Positions 1 to 8,264 of a stretch of 64,000 nt of DNA are shown here, piece after piece; the first letter of the stretch is position 1; each line of letters opens with the position of its first letter. The notes under the pieces were generated by a model. It did no database searches, was not told the DNA's origin, and saw nothing but the letters and a program-made list of their open reading frames with translations. Where the stretch lies: assembly GCA_050744325.1 (NCBI GenBank), contig JBOGHK010000007.1, forward strand, positions 1-64,000. The letters are read 5' to 3'. This stretch comes from DASXTK01 sp050744325 (GTDB taxonomy: Bacteria > Actinomycetota > Acidimicrobiia > Acidimicrobiales > VFJN01). A program made the translations under genes and the position numbers.

Positions 1-1338
1 GTCACGGCCGACGGGCGGCTGCCGGCCGCCAACCGCACCGCGGTCGAGCGGATGGCCGCGGTCCGACCCCACCTGGTGGATGTCCGCCCCGCCGCCGAAC
101 TGGTCGGGATCGACCGTCATCAGCTGCTCCATGCGGGACCTCCGCTGGACTGGGAGGCCGCCTCCGGGCCGATGCGTGGCGCGATCATCGGCGCCTGCCT
201 CTACGAGGACTGGGCCGACTCGCCGGAGGCCGCCGAGGCCCTTGCTGCCTCCGGGGCGATCGAGCTCGCACCCTGCCACGACCACGCCAGCGTCGGCCCG
301 ATGGCGGGCATCGTGAGCCCGTCGATGCCGATGTGGGTCCTCGATGCCGGCGACGGGCGCACCAGCCGGAGCACCCTCAACGAAGGGCTCGGCAAGGTGT
401 TGCGCTACGGCGCCTACGGCGACGCGATCACTGAACGGTTGCGTTGGATGGAGCACGTGCTCGGGCCGGTCCTGGCTGCAGCGCTGCGCCGCCACGGCCC
501 GATCGACGTCGGCGCGCTGATCGCGTCGATGGTGGCCATGGGCGACGAGGGCCACAACCGCAACCGGGCGGGCACCTCGCTGCTCGTCCGGGCGCTCGCG
601 CCCGACCTCGTGCGCGGCCTAGCCACCGACGAATCCGGCCAGGGCCACGGGTCCGACACGGGTGAGGGCGACGCCGGCACGGCCACCGGGCGACACGGGG
701 CCGGCGACGTGGCCGACGTCCTCGCGTTCGTCGACGCCAACGACCACTTCCTGCTCAACGTGGTCATGGGCGCGGCCAAGCTCGTGGCCGACGCCGGCGC
801 CGACGTCCCCGGGTCGACGGTGGTCGTCGCCATGGCCCGGAACGGCACGGAGTTCGGCATCCGCGTGTCCGGCACCGGCGACCGGTGGTTCACGGCCCCT
901 GCAGCCGTCCCCGAGGGCCTCTACCTGGGCGGCTATGGCCCCGACGACGCCAATGCCGACATCGGCGACTCGGCGATCACCGAGACGGTCGGGCTCGGAG
1001 GGTTCGCGATGGCGGGGGCACCGGCGATCGTGCGACTGGTCGGCGGCACCGTCGACGACGCCATGACCTGGACCGAGCTGATGTACGAGGTGACCTTGAC
1101 CGAGCATCCGACATGGAGCCTCCCGACGCTCGACTTCCGTGGTGTGCCCTTCGGCATCGACGTGCTGCGGGTGGTCCGCACCGGGGTGGCACCGATCGTC
1201 AACACCGGGATGGCGGGCCGCGTGGCCGGGACGGGCCAGGTGGGCGCAGGTCTCGTACGTCCGCCGCTCGAGTGCTTCACGGCGGCGCTCGCGGCCCTTG
1301 CGGCTCGCGCCGCACCGGCGGGTAGGACCGCGTCGTGA
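1..1338 (+). CDS. AllG/YlbE-like DUF1116 protein, 5' end outside window
   Basis: The reading frame is open from base 1, so the gene starts upstream; an internal ATG lies at 52. The sequence matches the DUF1116 family. Its hallmark MGDEGHNRNRAG is at codons 180-191, and an acidic CLYEDWA stretch lies near codon 66. In E. coli the DUF1116 protein AllG (YlbE) is one of three subunits of oxamate carbamoyltransferase, with FdrA/AllF and DUF2877/AllH, in allantoin breakdown. The partner subunits should lie to the left, outside the window. The stop (1336-1338) overlaps the GTG start of the next gene at 1335, so it is the upstream member of a coupled operon with molybdenum hydroxylase and hydantoinase genes. 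Membership of the family is clear; the carbamoyl-transfer role is inferred from E. coli. Confidence 0.8.
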   Translation, partial: VTADGRLPAANRTAVERMAAVRPHLVDVRPAAELVGIDRHQLLHAGPPLDWEAASGPMRGAIIGACLYEDWADSPEAAEALAASGAIELAPCHDHASVGPMAGIVSPSMPMWVLDAGDGRTSRSTLNEGLGKVLRYGAYGDAITERLRWMEHVLGPVLAAALRRHGPIDVGALIASMVAMGDEGHNRNRAGTSLLVRALAPDLVRGLATDESGQGHGSDTGEGDAGTATGRHGAGDVADVLAFVDANDHFLLNVVMGAAKLVADAGADVPGSTVVVAMARNGTEFGIRVSGTGDRWFTAPAAVPEGLYLGGYGPDDANADIGDSAITETVGLGGFAMAGAPAIVRLVGGTVDDAMTWTELMYEVTLTEHPTWSLPTLDFRGVPFGIDVLRVVRTGVAPIVNTGMAGRVAGTGQVGAGLVRPPLECFTAALAALAARAAPAGRTAS

Positions 1339-2963
1339 AGCCGCCGCCGTTCACCTACCACCGTCCGGCCTCGGTCGCGGAGGCGGCGCAGCTGCTCGCC
1401 GAGCTGGGCGATGCTGCCAAGGTGCTCGCCGGTGGCCAGAGCCTGGTGCCGCTGCTCAACTTCCGCCTGGCGGCCCCCGCGCACCTGGTCGACATCAACG
1501 GCATCGACGGCCTCGACCGCATCGACGGCCTCGAGCCCGACGACGACGCGGTCGTGGTGGGCGCGACCGTGCGGGACGCGCGGCTGCTCCACGATCCGCT
1601 GCGCGAGTCCCATCCGCTGCTGGTCGAGGCGGCGGGCTGGATCGCCCATCCCGTGATCCGCAACCGGGGCACGGTCTGCGGTTCGCTCGCCCATGCCGAT
1701 CCCGCGGCCGAGCTGCCAGCCGTGCTCGCCCTGCTCGACGGCAGCGTCGAGGCCGTCACCTGGCGGTCCGGACGGCTCACCAGCCGGCGGATCGCCGCCG
1801 CCGACCTCTATGTCGGGCCGCTACAGACCACGCTGCAGCCCGAGGAGCTGGTGGTCGCCGCGACCTTCCCCCGGCTGCCGGCCGGGACCGGGTGGGCAGT
1901 GGAGGAGCTGGCCCGCCGTCACGGTGACTTCGCGCTCGCCGGGGTCGCCCTCGTGGTGGCCGTCGACGACGACGACCAGCCGGTCGCAGGTCGTGCCGCC
2001 TACCTGTCGTGCGCGCCGACGCCGGTCGTCGTCGACCTCGCCCCGGCGCTGGCCGGCGTCCGCTCTGGCGTCGCTGAGGGCTCGACCGCGTCCTTGGTGC
2101 CGGGGCGAGCCCGCGACGCGGTCTACGACCTGGTCACGTCCTCGCTCGACCCGACCGACGACATCCACGCCGACGCGGCGTACCGTCGCCACCTCGCGGC
2201 CACGCTCACCACCCGGGCACTCGCCCGAGCCCTCGACCGCGCCCGTGCCAACGCCGATCGGGGCGCCACCTGGGCCGAGATCGGTCCCGAGCCCCGGGAT
2301 CGGGCCGGCGGTCCGGACGGCGGCTGGTCGGAGGGTCTTCGGTCGGGCGCCGCCCGACGAGGTCGTGCAGCCGGAGGAGGGGACGATCGAAGCGGGTCGG
2401 CGACGTCGGCAGACTCGGCCGCGGATCCACACGAAGTCGTGGTCACGGTGAACGGGGTGGCGCGGGCCGCGCGGGCACCGGCGCGGCTGCTGCTGTCCGA
2501 CTTGCTGCGCCACGATCTGCGGCTTACCGGCACCCACCTCGGTTGCGAGCACGGGGTCTGCGGGGCGTGCACGGTGCTGCTGGATGGGGCGCCGGTCCGC
2601 TCGTGCCTCACGTTCGCCGTGATGGCCGACGGTGCAGACGTCACCACCGTCGAAGGCCTCGGCACGTCCGACGGGGACGCCATGGGCGACGCTCAGGTCG
2701 AGCTCGGCCCCGTACAGCAGGCGGTCCGCGAGTGCCACGGCCTGCAGTGCGGCTTCTGCACTCCGGGATTCCTGCTGCTGACCACCGAGCTGCTCCGACG
2801 GAACCCCGATCCGTCCGACGACGACATCGTCGAGGCGTTGGGCGGCAACCTGTGCCGCTGCACCGGCTACGTCAACATCGTCCGGTCGGTGCGGCGGGCC
2901 AGCGAGCTGGTCGCAGCAACGTCCAGCGCCCCCACGGGCACCGACCAGGAGGACCAGGCGTGA
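1335..2963 (+). CDS. Molybdenum hydroxylase FAD subunit fused to 2Fe-2S subunit (CoxM-CoxS type)
   Basis: This is the electron-transfer half of a xanthine-dehydrogenase-family enzyme, 542 residues. Residues 1 to about 290 are the FAD-binding CoxM-type domain, with AGGQSL at 32-37 and the TVCGSLAHADP FAD loop at 113-123. A low-complexity linker of about 60 residues follows. Residues 370-530 are a CoxS-type domain with plant ferredoxin cysteines C404, C409, C412 and C424, and a second cluster set C472, C475, C507 and C509. The two domains are usually separate polypeptides in CoxMSL enzymes, and in eukaryotic-type XDH the order is reversed (Fe-S first). GTG at 1335 overlaps the previous stop (GTGA), and the downstream start overlaps this stop in the same way. 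All eight Fe-S cysteines are present, so it should be functional. Confidence 0.93.
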   Translation: MKPPPFTYHRPASVAEAAQLLAELGDAAKVLAGGQSLVPLLNFRLAAPAHLVDINGIDGLDRIDGLEPDDDAVVVGATVRDARLLHDPLRESHPLLVEAAGWIAHPVIRNRGTVCGSLAHADPAAELPAVLALLDGSVEAVTWRSGRLTSRRIAAADLYVGPLQTTLQPEELVVAATFPRLPAGTGWAVEELARRHGDFALAGVALVVAVDDDDQPVAGRAAYLSCAPTPVVVDLAPALAGVRSGVAEGSTASLVPGRARDAVYDLVTSSLDPTDDIHADAAYRRHLAATLTTRALARALDRARANADRGATWAEIGPEPRDRAGGPDGGWSEGLRSGAARRGRAAGGGDDRSGSATSADSAADPHEVVVTVNGVARAARAPARLLLSDLLRHDLRLTGTHLGCEHGVCGACTVLLDGAPVRSCLTFAVMADGADVTTVEGLGTSDGDAMGDAQVELGPVQQAVRECHGLQCGFCTPGFLLLTTELLRRNPDPSDDDIVEALGGNLCRCTGYVNIVRSVRRASELVAATSSAPTGTDQEDQA

Positions 2964-5362
2964 CCACCCGGTGGTTCGGCGAGAAGGTGGAGCGTCGCGA
3001 GGACCAGCGCCTGCTCACGGGTGCCGGCCGCTTCCTCGACGACGCCGGCCACGACGCCCTCGCCGTCGCCTTCGTGCGCAGCACTCACGCCCACGCCCGC
3101 ATCACCGGCGTCGACGTCACCCCTGCCCTCGACGTCGACGGCCTGGTGGGTGTCTACACGTGGGACGACCTGCCCGGACGCCTGGCCGAGCCGCTGCCGC
3201 TGCTGATCCCGCACCCCGACCTGACCCACCCCCGCACCCAGTACGCCCTGGCGAACGGCGAGGTCAACCATGTCGGCGAGGCGGTGGTCATGGTGGTCGC
3301 GGTCGACCGCTACGTGGCAGAGGACGTCGTCGATCGGATCGTCGTCGACTACGAGCCCAGGCCCCCAGTGGTCGGGATCGATGCCGCCCGCGCCGCCGAG
3401 CACCTGGTCCATCCCGACGTGCCCGGCAACGTCGCCGCCGTCACAACCCAGGAGCTGGGGGACGCTCGTGCCGCGATCGGGGCAGCGCCGCTGGTGCTCG
3501 AGCTGGACTTCACCATCGAACGCTCGCTGTCCTCGCCGCTGGAAGGGCGCGGCGTCCACGCCCGCTGGGATCGCGACGACCAGCGCCTGCGGATCCGCAC
3601 CTCCACCCAGACGTCCACCGGCGTGCGCGCCGCGGTCGCCAACATCCTCGAGCTGCCCGACGGCGCCGTCGAGGTGGTGACCCCGGATGTCGGCGGCGGC
3701 TTCGGCACCAAGGTGTTGCATCCGTACCCCGAAGAGGTCCTGGTCCCGTGGGCGGCGCGGCTGCTGGGCCGCGAGGTGAAGTGGGTCGAGGACCGTTACG
3801 AGCACTTCGTGTCTGCCACCCACGAACGGGGCCAGCGGCACCACGTGCGTGTGGGCTTCGACGACGAGGGTACGATCCTCGGGCTCGACGTCGAGTTCTG
3901 GCACGACAACGGCGCCTACACCCCCTATGGCATCGTGCTGCCGATCATCACCGCGACCCAGCTTCCCGGCCCCTACCGTCACCGGAACTACCGGGTGACG
4001 TTCACGTCGCTCTACACGACCACCGTGACCTGCACGCCGTACCGGGGCGCCGGCCGCCCGCAGGGCTGCTTCGTGATGGAGCGCACCATCGACCGCATCG
4101 CCGAGCACCTGGGACTCGACCGGGCCGACGTGCGCGAGCGCAACCTCATCGGCCCCGACGAGTTCCCCTACGACTTCGGCATGACCTTCCAGGACGGCCG
4201 ACCGCTGATCTACGACTCGGGCGACTACCCGGCTTCGCTGGCCCGGATCAAGGAGCTGGTGGGTTGGGACGGCTTCGTCGCCGAACGCGCCATCGCCGCG
4301 GCCGACGGGCGGCACCTGGGCATCGGGCTGGCCTGCTACGTGGAGGGGACCGGCGTCGGACCGTACGAGGGCGGGCACGTCCAGGTCGAGACCAACGGAC
4401 GGGTGACGGTCGCGACGGGGCTCACCTCGCAGGGTCAGGGGCACGAGACGGTGTTCGCCCAGATCGTCGCCGACGAGCTCGGGGTGGAGATGGACGACGT
4501 GTTCGTGACCACCGGCGACACCCGCCGGTTCCCCTATGCGGTCGGGACCTACGCCAGCCGGGCCGCCGTGATGAGCGGCAACGCGGTCGCCCTGGCGGCC
4601 CGGGCGGTGCGGTCCAAGGCCGTTCGCATCGCCGCCGACGCGCTGGAAGCCGCCCCCGAGGACCTCGACATCGTGGGCGGCGTCGTGCACGTCCGAGGCA
4701 CACCGAGCCGGGGGATCCCGCTCTCGCAGGTCGCGGTGCTGTCCAACCCGCTGCGGTACTCGTTCTCCAAGGAGGCGCAGGCGGCCACCCAGTTCGTCAC
4801 CCCAGCCGACCCGGACGTCCCGCCCGTGCCTGACGACGAGGAGCCCGGCCTGGAGGCCCGCGACTACTACTCGCCGGTGCGCTCGACGTTCGCGTCCGGG
4901 ATGCATGCGGCGGTGGTCGCCGTCGACCCCGAGACCGGGACCGTCGACGTCGTGCGCTACGCGGTGATCCACGACTGCGGCCCGCTGATCAACCCGATGA
5001 TCGTGGAGGGTCAGATCCAGGGTGGGGTCGCACAGGGGGTCGCGGGAGCACTGCTCGAACGGGTGGTCTACGACGATGCGGGAAACCTGTGCAACGCCAG
5101 CTTCATGGACTTCCTGATGCCCTACCTGAGTGAGGTGCCCGAGCCGGTGATCGCCCACCTGGAGACGCCGTCGCCGCTCAACCCGTTGGGCATCAAGGGC
5201 GCAGGGGAGGCCGGGGTGATACCCGGCGCCGCGTGCCTGGCGGCCGCCATCGAGGACGCGGTCGGCGTCCGCATCGACCGGATGCCGATCTCACCACCCG
5301 AGCTGTGGGCCGTGCTGGCACGACAGGAGGACACCGACATCGTGGAGGTCGCCGAGCCGTGA
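2960..5362 (+). CDS. Xanthine dehydrogenase-family molybdopterin-binding large subunit
   Basis: Catalytic subunit of about 800 residues that should hydroxylate a carbon on a substrate ring at a Mo-pterin centre. Visible motifs are the pterin loop GGGFGTK (residues 245-251), PYRGAGR (360-366) and the C-terminal KGAGEAG with the conserved catalytic Glu750. The PYRGAGR loop lacks the Cys of the form I CO dehydrogenase motif (AYxCSFR), so this is not a true CO dehydrogenase. The start is the GTG at 2960 that overlaps the upstream TGA; an open frame continues far upstream but only as a shadow of the preceding gene. The stop at 5360-5362 overlaps the next GTG. The substrate cannot be read from sequence. 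The neighbouring hydantoinase genes suggest an N-heterocycle. Confidence 0.93.
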   Translation: MTTRWFGEKVERREDQRLLTGAGRFLDDAGHDALAVAFVRSTHAHARITGVDVTPALDVDGLVGVYTWDDLPGRLAEPLPLLIPHPDLTHPRTQYALANGEVNHVGEAVVMVVAVDRYVAEDVVDRIVVDYEPRPPVVGIDAARAAEHLVHPDVPGNVAAVTTQELGDARAAIGAAPLVLELDFTIERSLSSPLEGRGVHARWDRDDQRLRIRTSTQTSTGVRAAVANILELPDGAVEVVTPDVGGGFGTKVLHPYPEEVLVPWAARLLGREVKWVEDRYEHFVSATHERGQRHHVRVGFDDEGTILGLDVEFWHDNGAYTPYGIVLPIITATQLPGPYRHRNYRVTFTSLYTTTVTCTPYRGAGRPQGCFVMERTIDRIAEHLGLDRADVRERNLIGPDEFPYDFGMTFQDGRPLIYDSGDYPASLARIKELVGWDGFVAERAIAAADGRHLGIGLACYVEGTGVGPYEGGHVQVETNGRVTVATGLTSQGQGHETVFAQIVADELGVEMDDVFVTTGDTRRFPYAVGTYASRAAVMSGNAVALAARAVRSKAVRIAADALEAAPEDLDIVGGVVHVRGTPSRGIPLSQVAVLSNPLRYSFSKEAQAATQFVTPADPDVPPVPDDEEPGLEARDYYSPVRSTFASGMHAAVVAVDPETGTVDVVRYAVIHDCGPLINPMIVEGQIQGGVAQGVAGALLERVVYDDAGNLCNASFMDFLMPYLSEVPEPVIAHLETPSPLNPLGIKGAGEAGVIPGAACLAAAIEDAVGVRIDRMPISPPELWAVLARQEDTDIVEVAEP

Positions 5363-6066
5363 GCGTGATGACCAGCTTCTCCGTCGACGCTCCGCCCGAG
5401 GTCTGGGCGGCGATCACCGACCCCGCGCGGCTGGCCGCCATCGTGCCCGGCTGCCAGTCGGTGACCCGCGACACCGGTGGTGCGACCGGCCTCCGTCGCG
5501 ACGGCGCCCAGGGTGACGAGCCGGCACGAGGCGGCAGGGCTCCCGAGGTCGTCGGTGGGGCCGGAGGAAGGGGTGGCGGTGAGGACGCAGGCCGCAGCGG
5601 TGGCCCGCTGCACATCGTGGCCGACCTGGCCGTCGCGTCGGTACGGGGGTTGTGGACCGGGACCGTCGCCGGCGTCGACGCGGACGCCGTGCGGGTGACG
5701 GGATCGGGCGCGCCCGGGACGGTCGACGTGGTGGTGCGGGCAGATCCCGAGCGCACGATGCTCACCGTCGAGGGCACGGTCACGGGGGCACTGGCGACCG
5801 TCGGTTCGACGGTGCTGGCTGCTGCGATCCGCCGGATGGCGCTCGACGTGCTCGCCGCGGCGGCTGCGTCGGACCCAGCGGCCCCCGCCGTCGAAGACCG
5901 CCGGTCGGGAGCCGACGGAAGGTCCCCGACGAGCCCGGCCGCCTCAGGCGCCACTGCCTCGACGTCGCCAGGCCGCTCGTCCGGCCGCCTGGTCGTGATC
6001 GGCGCCGCCGTGGTCGGCGCGGTGATCGTGGCCCGCCGCCGTCGCTCCCACCGGGCAGGCCGATGA
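5359..6066 (+). CDS. CoxG-like SRPBCC-fold protein with C-terminal membrane anchor
   Basis: About 235 residues. The N-terminal part (SFSVDAPPEVWAAITDP, residues 5-21) is typical of the CoxG/SRPBCC hydrophobic-pocket family that accompanies CO-dehydrogenase-type molybdenum hydroxylases and helps anchor or mature them at the membrane. The C-terminus ends in a single hydrophobic segment followed by RRRR, a cytoplasm-facing anchor. A Gly/Arg-rich insertion at about residues 38-75 interrupts the domain and is unusual. The GTG at 5359 overlaps the previous stop; an in-frame ATG at 5368 is the alternative start. The stop overlaps the ATG of hyuA. Function beyond association with the enzyme is inferred from CoxG. 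Confidence 0.82.
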   Translation: MSVMTSFSVDAPPEVWAAITDPARLAAIVPGCQSVTRDTGGATGLRRDGAQGDEPARGGRAPEVVGGAGGRGGGEDAGRSGGPLHIVADLAVASVRGLWTGTVAGVDADAVRVTGSGAPGTVDVVVRADPERTMLTVEGTVTGALATVGSTVLAAAIRRMALDVLAAAAASDPAAPAVEDRRSGADGRSPTSPAASGATASTSPGRSSGRLVVIGAAVVGAVIVARRRRSHRAGR

Positions 6067-8264
6067 TCGACCGGTCCGCGGGTCCTGGCCGTCGGCTACG
6101 GGTCGGGATCGACACCGGCGGGACGTTCACCGACGTGGTCGTGCTCGACGAGGCCACAGGCAGGCTCACCTCGACCAAGACGCCCTCGACCCCCGACGAC
6201 CACTCGGTCGGGTTTCTCACCGGTGCCGAGAGGGCGCTGGACCTGGCCGCCGCGAGCGACGGCGGTCCGGCGGGGTGGTCGGACGTGGGCTCGGTGTTCC
6301 ACGGTACGACCGTGGCGACCAACGCCCTGCTGCAGGGCGAGGTGCGCGGGCTGGGCTTCCTCACCACCGCCGGCTTCCGCCACCTGCTGGAGATCGGCCG
6401 GCAGAGCGTGCCGGACGGCTATGGCAACTCCTACTTCTGGGTGAAGCCTGACCGCATCGTGCCGCTCCACCTGGTGCGCGAGGTGCCCGAACGGGTCGAC
6501 ACAGCCGGTGACGTCCTGTGCCCGCTCGATGAGGCCGCGGTCGTCGCCCAGGCCGCCTGGTTCCGCGACCACGGTGTCACCGCGGTCGGCGTGTGCTTCC
6601 TGCACGCCTACGCCAACCCGACCCACGAGCAGCGGGTCCGCGACCTGTTCGCCGAGACCTATCCCAGCTGCGCCGTGTCGATCAGCTCGGACGTCCTGCG
6701 CGAATACCGCGAGTACGAGCGCTCGGTCACGACCCTGGTCGATGCCTTCGTAAAACCGGCGATCGTGACCTACGTCCAGCGGTTGGCGTCGCACCTGGCC
6801 GAACGAGCGGGCGCGGACGTCCGGTTCTTCGTGATGAAGTCCAACGGCGGGGTCACCTCGGCCGACCAGATCGTCCGCAAGCCGATCACCACCGTGCTCT
6901 CCGGGCCGGCCGCGGGCGCGCTCGGCGCCGCCACGCTGACCCACGCCGCGGGGTTCGACGAGGTCGTCACCCTCGACGGCGGCGGCACCTCGACGGACGT
7001 GGCGGTCATCCGGTCCGGGGTGCCGTCGTTGACCACCGAGGCGACCATCGGCCGGTTCCCGGCGAAGGTCCCGATGATCGACGTCGTCACCGTCGGCGCC
7101 GGTGGCGGGTCGATCGCCTGGGTGTCGCCGGAGGGCACGCTCAAGGTCGGGCCGCGCTCGGCGGGAGCCGAGCCTGGCCCGCTGTGCTACGGGCGGGGCG
7201 GCACCGAGCCCACGCTCACCGACGCCGCCCTGGTGCTCGGGCGCATCCCCCCGCACCTGTTGGCCGGCGAGCTGCCGCTCGACGCCGCGGCCGCTCGGGC
7301 GGGGGTCGAGGCGCTTGCCGGCAAGCTCGGCCTCACCCCTGAGGCGTGCGCCGAGGGGATCCTCGAGATCTGGGCCTGGAACCAGGCCAACGCCATCCGC
7401 CAGGTGACCGTGCGCCGGGGGATCGATGTGCGCGACCTCGCGCTCTGCGCCTTCGGTGGGTCCGGACCGTTGCAGGCGGGACGGCTGCTCGACGTGCTCG
7501 GCCTCGCGGCCGCGATCGTCCCGCCGGACCCCGGCAACCTGTGCGCGTTCGGCCTGCTCACCGTCGACGTCCGCCTCGATGACGTGCGCACGTTCGTCGC
7601 CAAGCACCACGAGCTGGACCTCGGGGCGCTGTCCACGGTGTACGTCCAGCTCGAAGGCGACGCCACGGCGGCGCTGGTCGCGGAGGGGCTGGATCCCGCC
7701 GGGCAGCGGCTGGTGCGCTCGGCCGACCTCCGCTACGACGGCCAGGCGTTCGAGGTGCGGGTCGACGTGCCGGCCGGGCCGGTCGACGAGAGCCTGGTGG
7801 CGATGGTGCTCGACCGCTTCCACGACGAGCACGAGCGCCTCTACGGCTACTGCTACCGCGACCGGCAGGCGGTCCGCCCCAGGGCCGTTCCGGTGGGTGT
7901 GACGGGCCCTGCGCGTCCGGCGCAGGACGACGCATCGGGGTCGGTCCGGGCTGTCCCGACGCACGGGGTCGAGTGGGTGAACGTGCGCCTGACGGCGATC
8001 AGCCCCCTCGACGCACCGACGACGGCCCCGATCCCGGCGGGCACCGGCGCGGTCGAGCCGGCCTCGGTTCGGCCGGTGTTCTTCGACGGGGACTGGCACG
8101 ACACGCCGGTGGTGTGGCGTGGCGACCTCGGCGCCGGCGACGTCGTGCACGGCCCTGCCGTGGTCGAGGAGTACAGCTCGACGATGCCGCTGCCGCCGGG
8201 CACACGGGCCGAGGTCGACCGGCTCGGCACTCTCGTGATCCGCCGCGACCAGGGGACGCCATGA
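6063..8264 (+). CDS. hyuA: Hydantoinase A/oxoprolinase-family ATP-dependent amidohydrolase subunit
   Basis: 733 residues. HyuA proteins bind ATP in an ASKHA (actin/hexokinase) fold and, with HyuB, hydrolyse cyclic amides such as hydantoins or 5-oxoproline, or carboxylate ketones in the acetone-carboxylase branch. The diagnostic phosphate-1 loop GIDTGGTFTD is at residues 15-24, a second loop LDGGGTSTD lies near residue 306, and GPRSAGAEPGP near 364. Length is normal for the family. ATG at 6063 overlaps the upstream TGA (ATGA), and the stop overlaps the ATG of hyuB. Placement after a molybdenum hydroxylase suggests it opens the hydroxylated ring or its product. The exact substrate is unknown. 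Confidence 0.93.
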   Translation: MIDRSAGPGRRLRVGIDTGGTFTDVVVLDEATGRLTSTKTPSTPDDHSVGFLTGAERALDLAAASDGGPAGWSDVGSVFHGTTVATNALLQGEVRGLGFLTTAGFRHLLEIGRQSVPDGYGNSYFWVKPDRIVPLHLVREVPERVDTAGDVLCPLDEAAVVAQAAWFRDHGVTAVGVCFLHAYANPTHEQRVRDLFAETYPSCAVSISSDVLREYREYERSVTTLVDAFVKPAIVTYVQRLASHLAERAGADVRFFVMKSNGGVTSADQIVRKPITTVLSGPAAGALGAATLTHAAGFDEVVTLDGGGTSTDVAVIRSGVPSLTTEATIGRFPAKVPMIDVVTVGAGGGSIAWVSPEGTLKVGPRSAGAEPGPLCYGRGGTEPTLTDAALVLGRIPPHLLAGELPLDAAAARAGVEALAGKLGLTPEACAEGILEIWAWNQANAIRQVTVRRGIDVRDLALCAFGGSGPLQAGRLLDVLGLAAAIVPPDPGNLCAFGLLTVDVRLDDVRTFVAKHHELDLGALSTVYVQLEGDATAALVAEGLDPAGQRLVRSADLRYDGQAFEVRVDVPAGPVDESLVAMVLDRFHDEHERLYGYCYRDRQAVRPRAVPVGVTGPARPAQDDASGSVRAVPTHGVEWVNVRLTAISPLDAPTTAPIPAGTGAVEPASVRPVFFDGDWHDTPVVWRGDLGAGDVVHGPAVVEEYSSTMPLPPGTRAEVDRLGTLVIRRDQGTP

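Noticed and set aside
2867..5158. Long antisense frame opposite the molybdopterin subunit
   Set aside because: High GC keeps antisense frames open; no domain is recognisable and the sense strand carries clear motifs.
2960..5362. Aerobic CO dehydrogenase (coxL)
   Set aside because: The form I active-site motif with its Cys is absent; PYRGAGR and the adjacent hydantoinase genes fit a heterocycle hydroxylase better.
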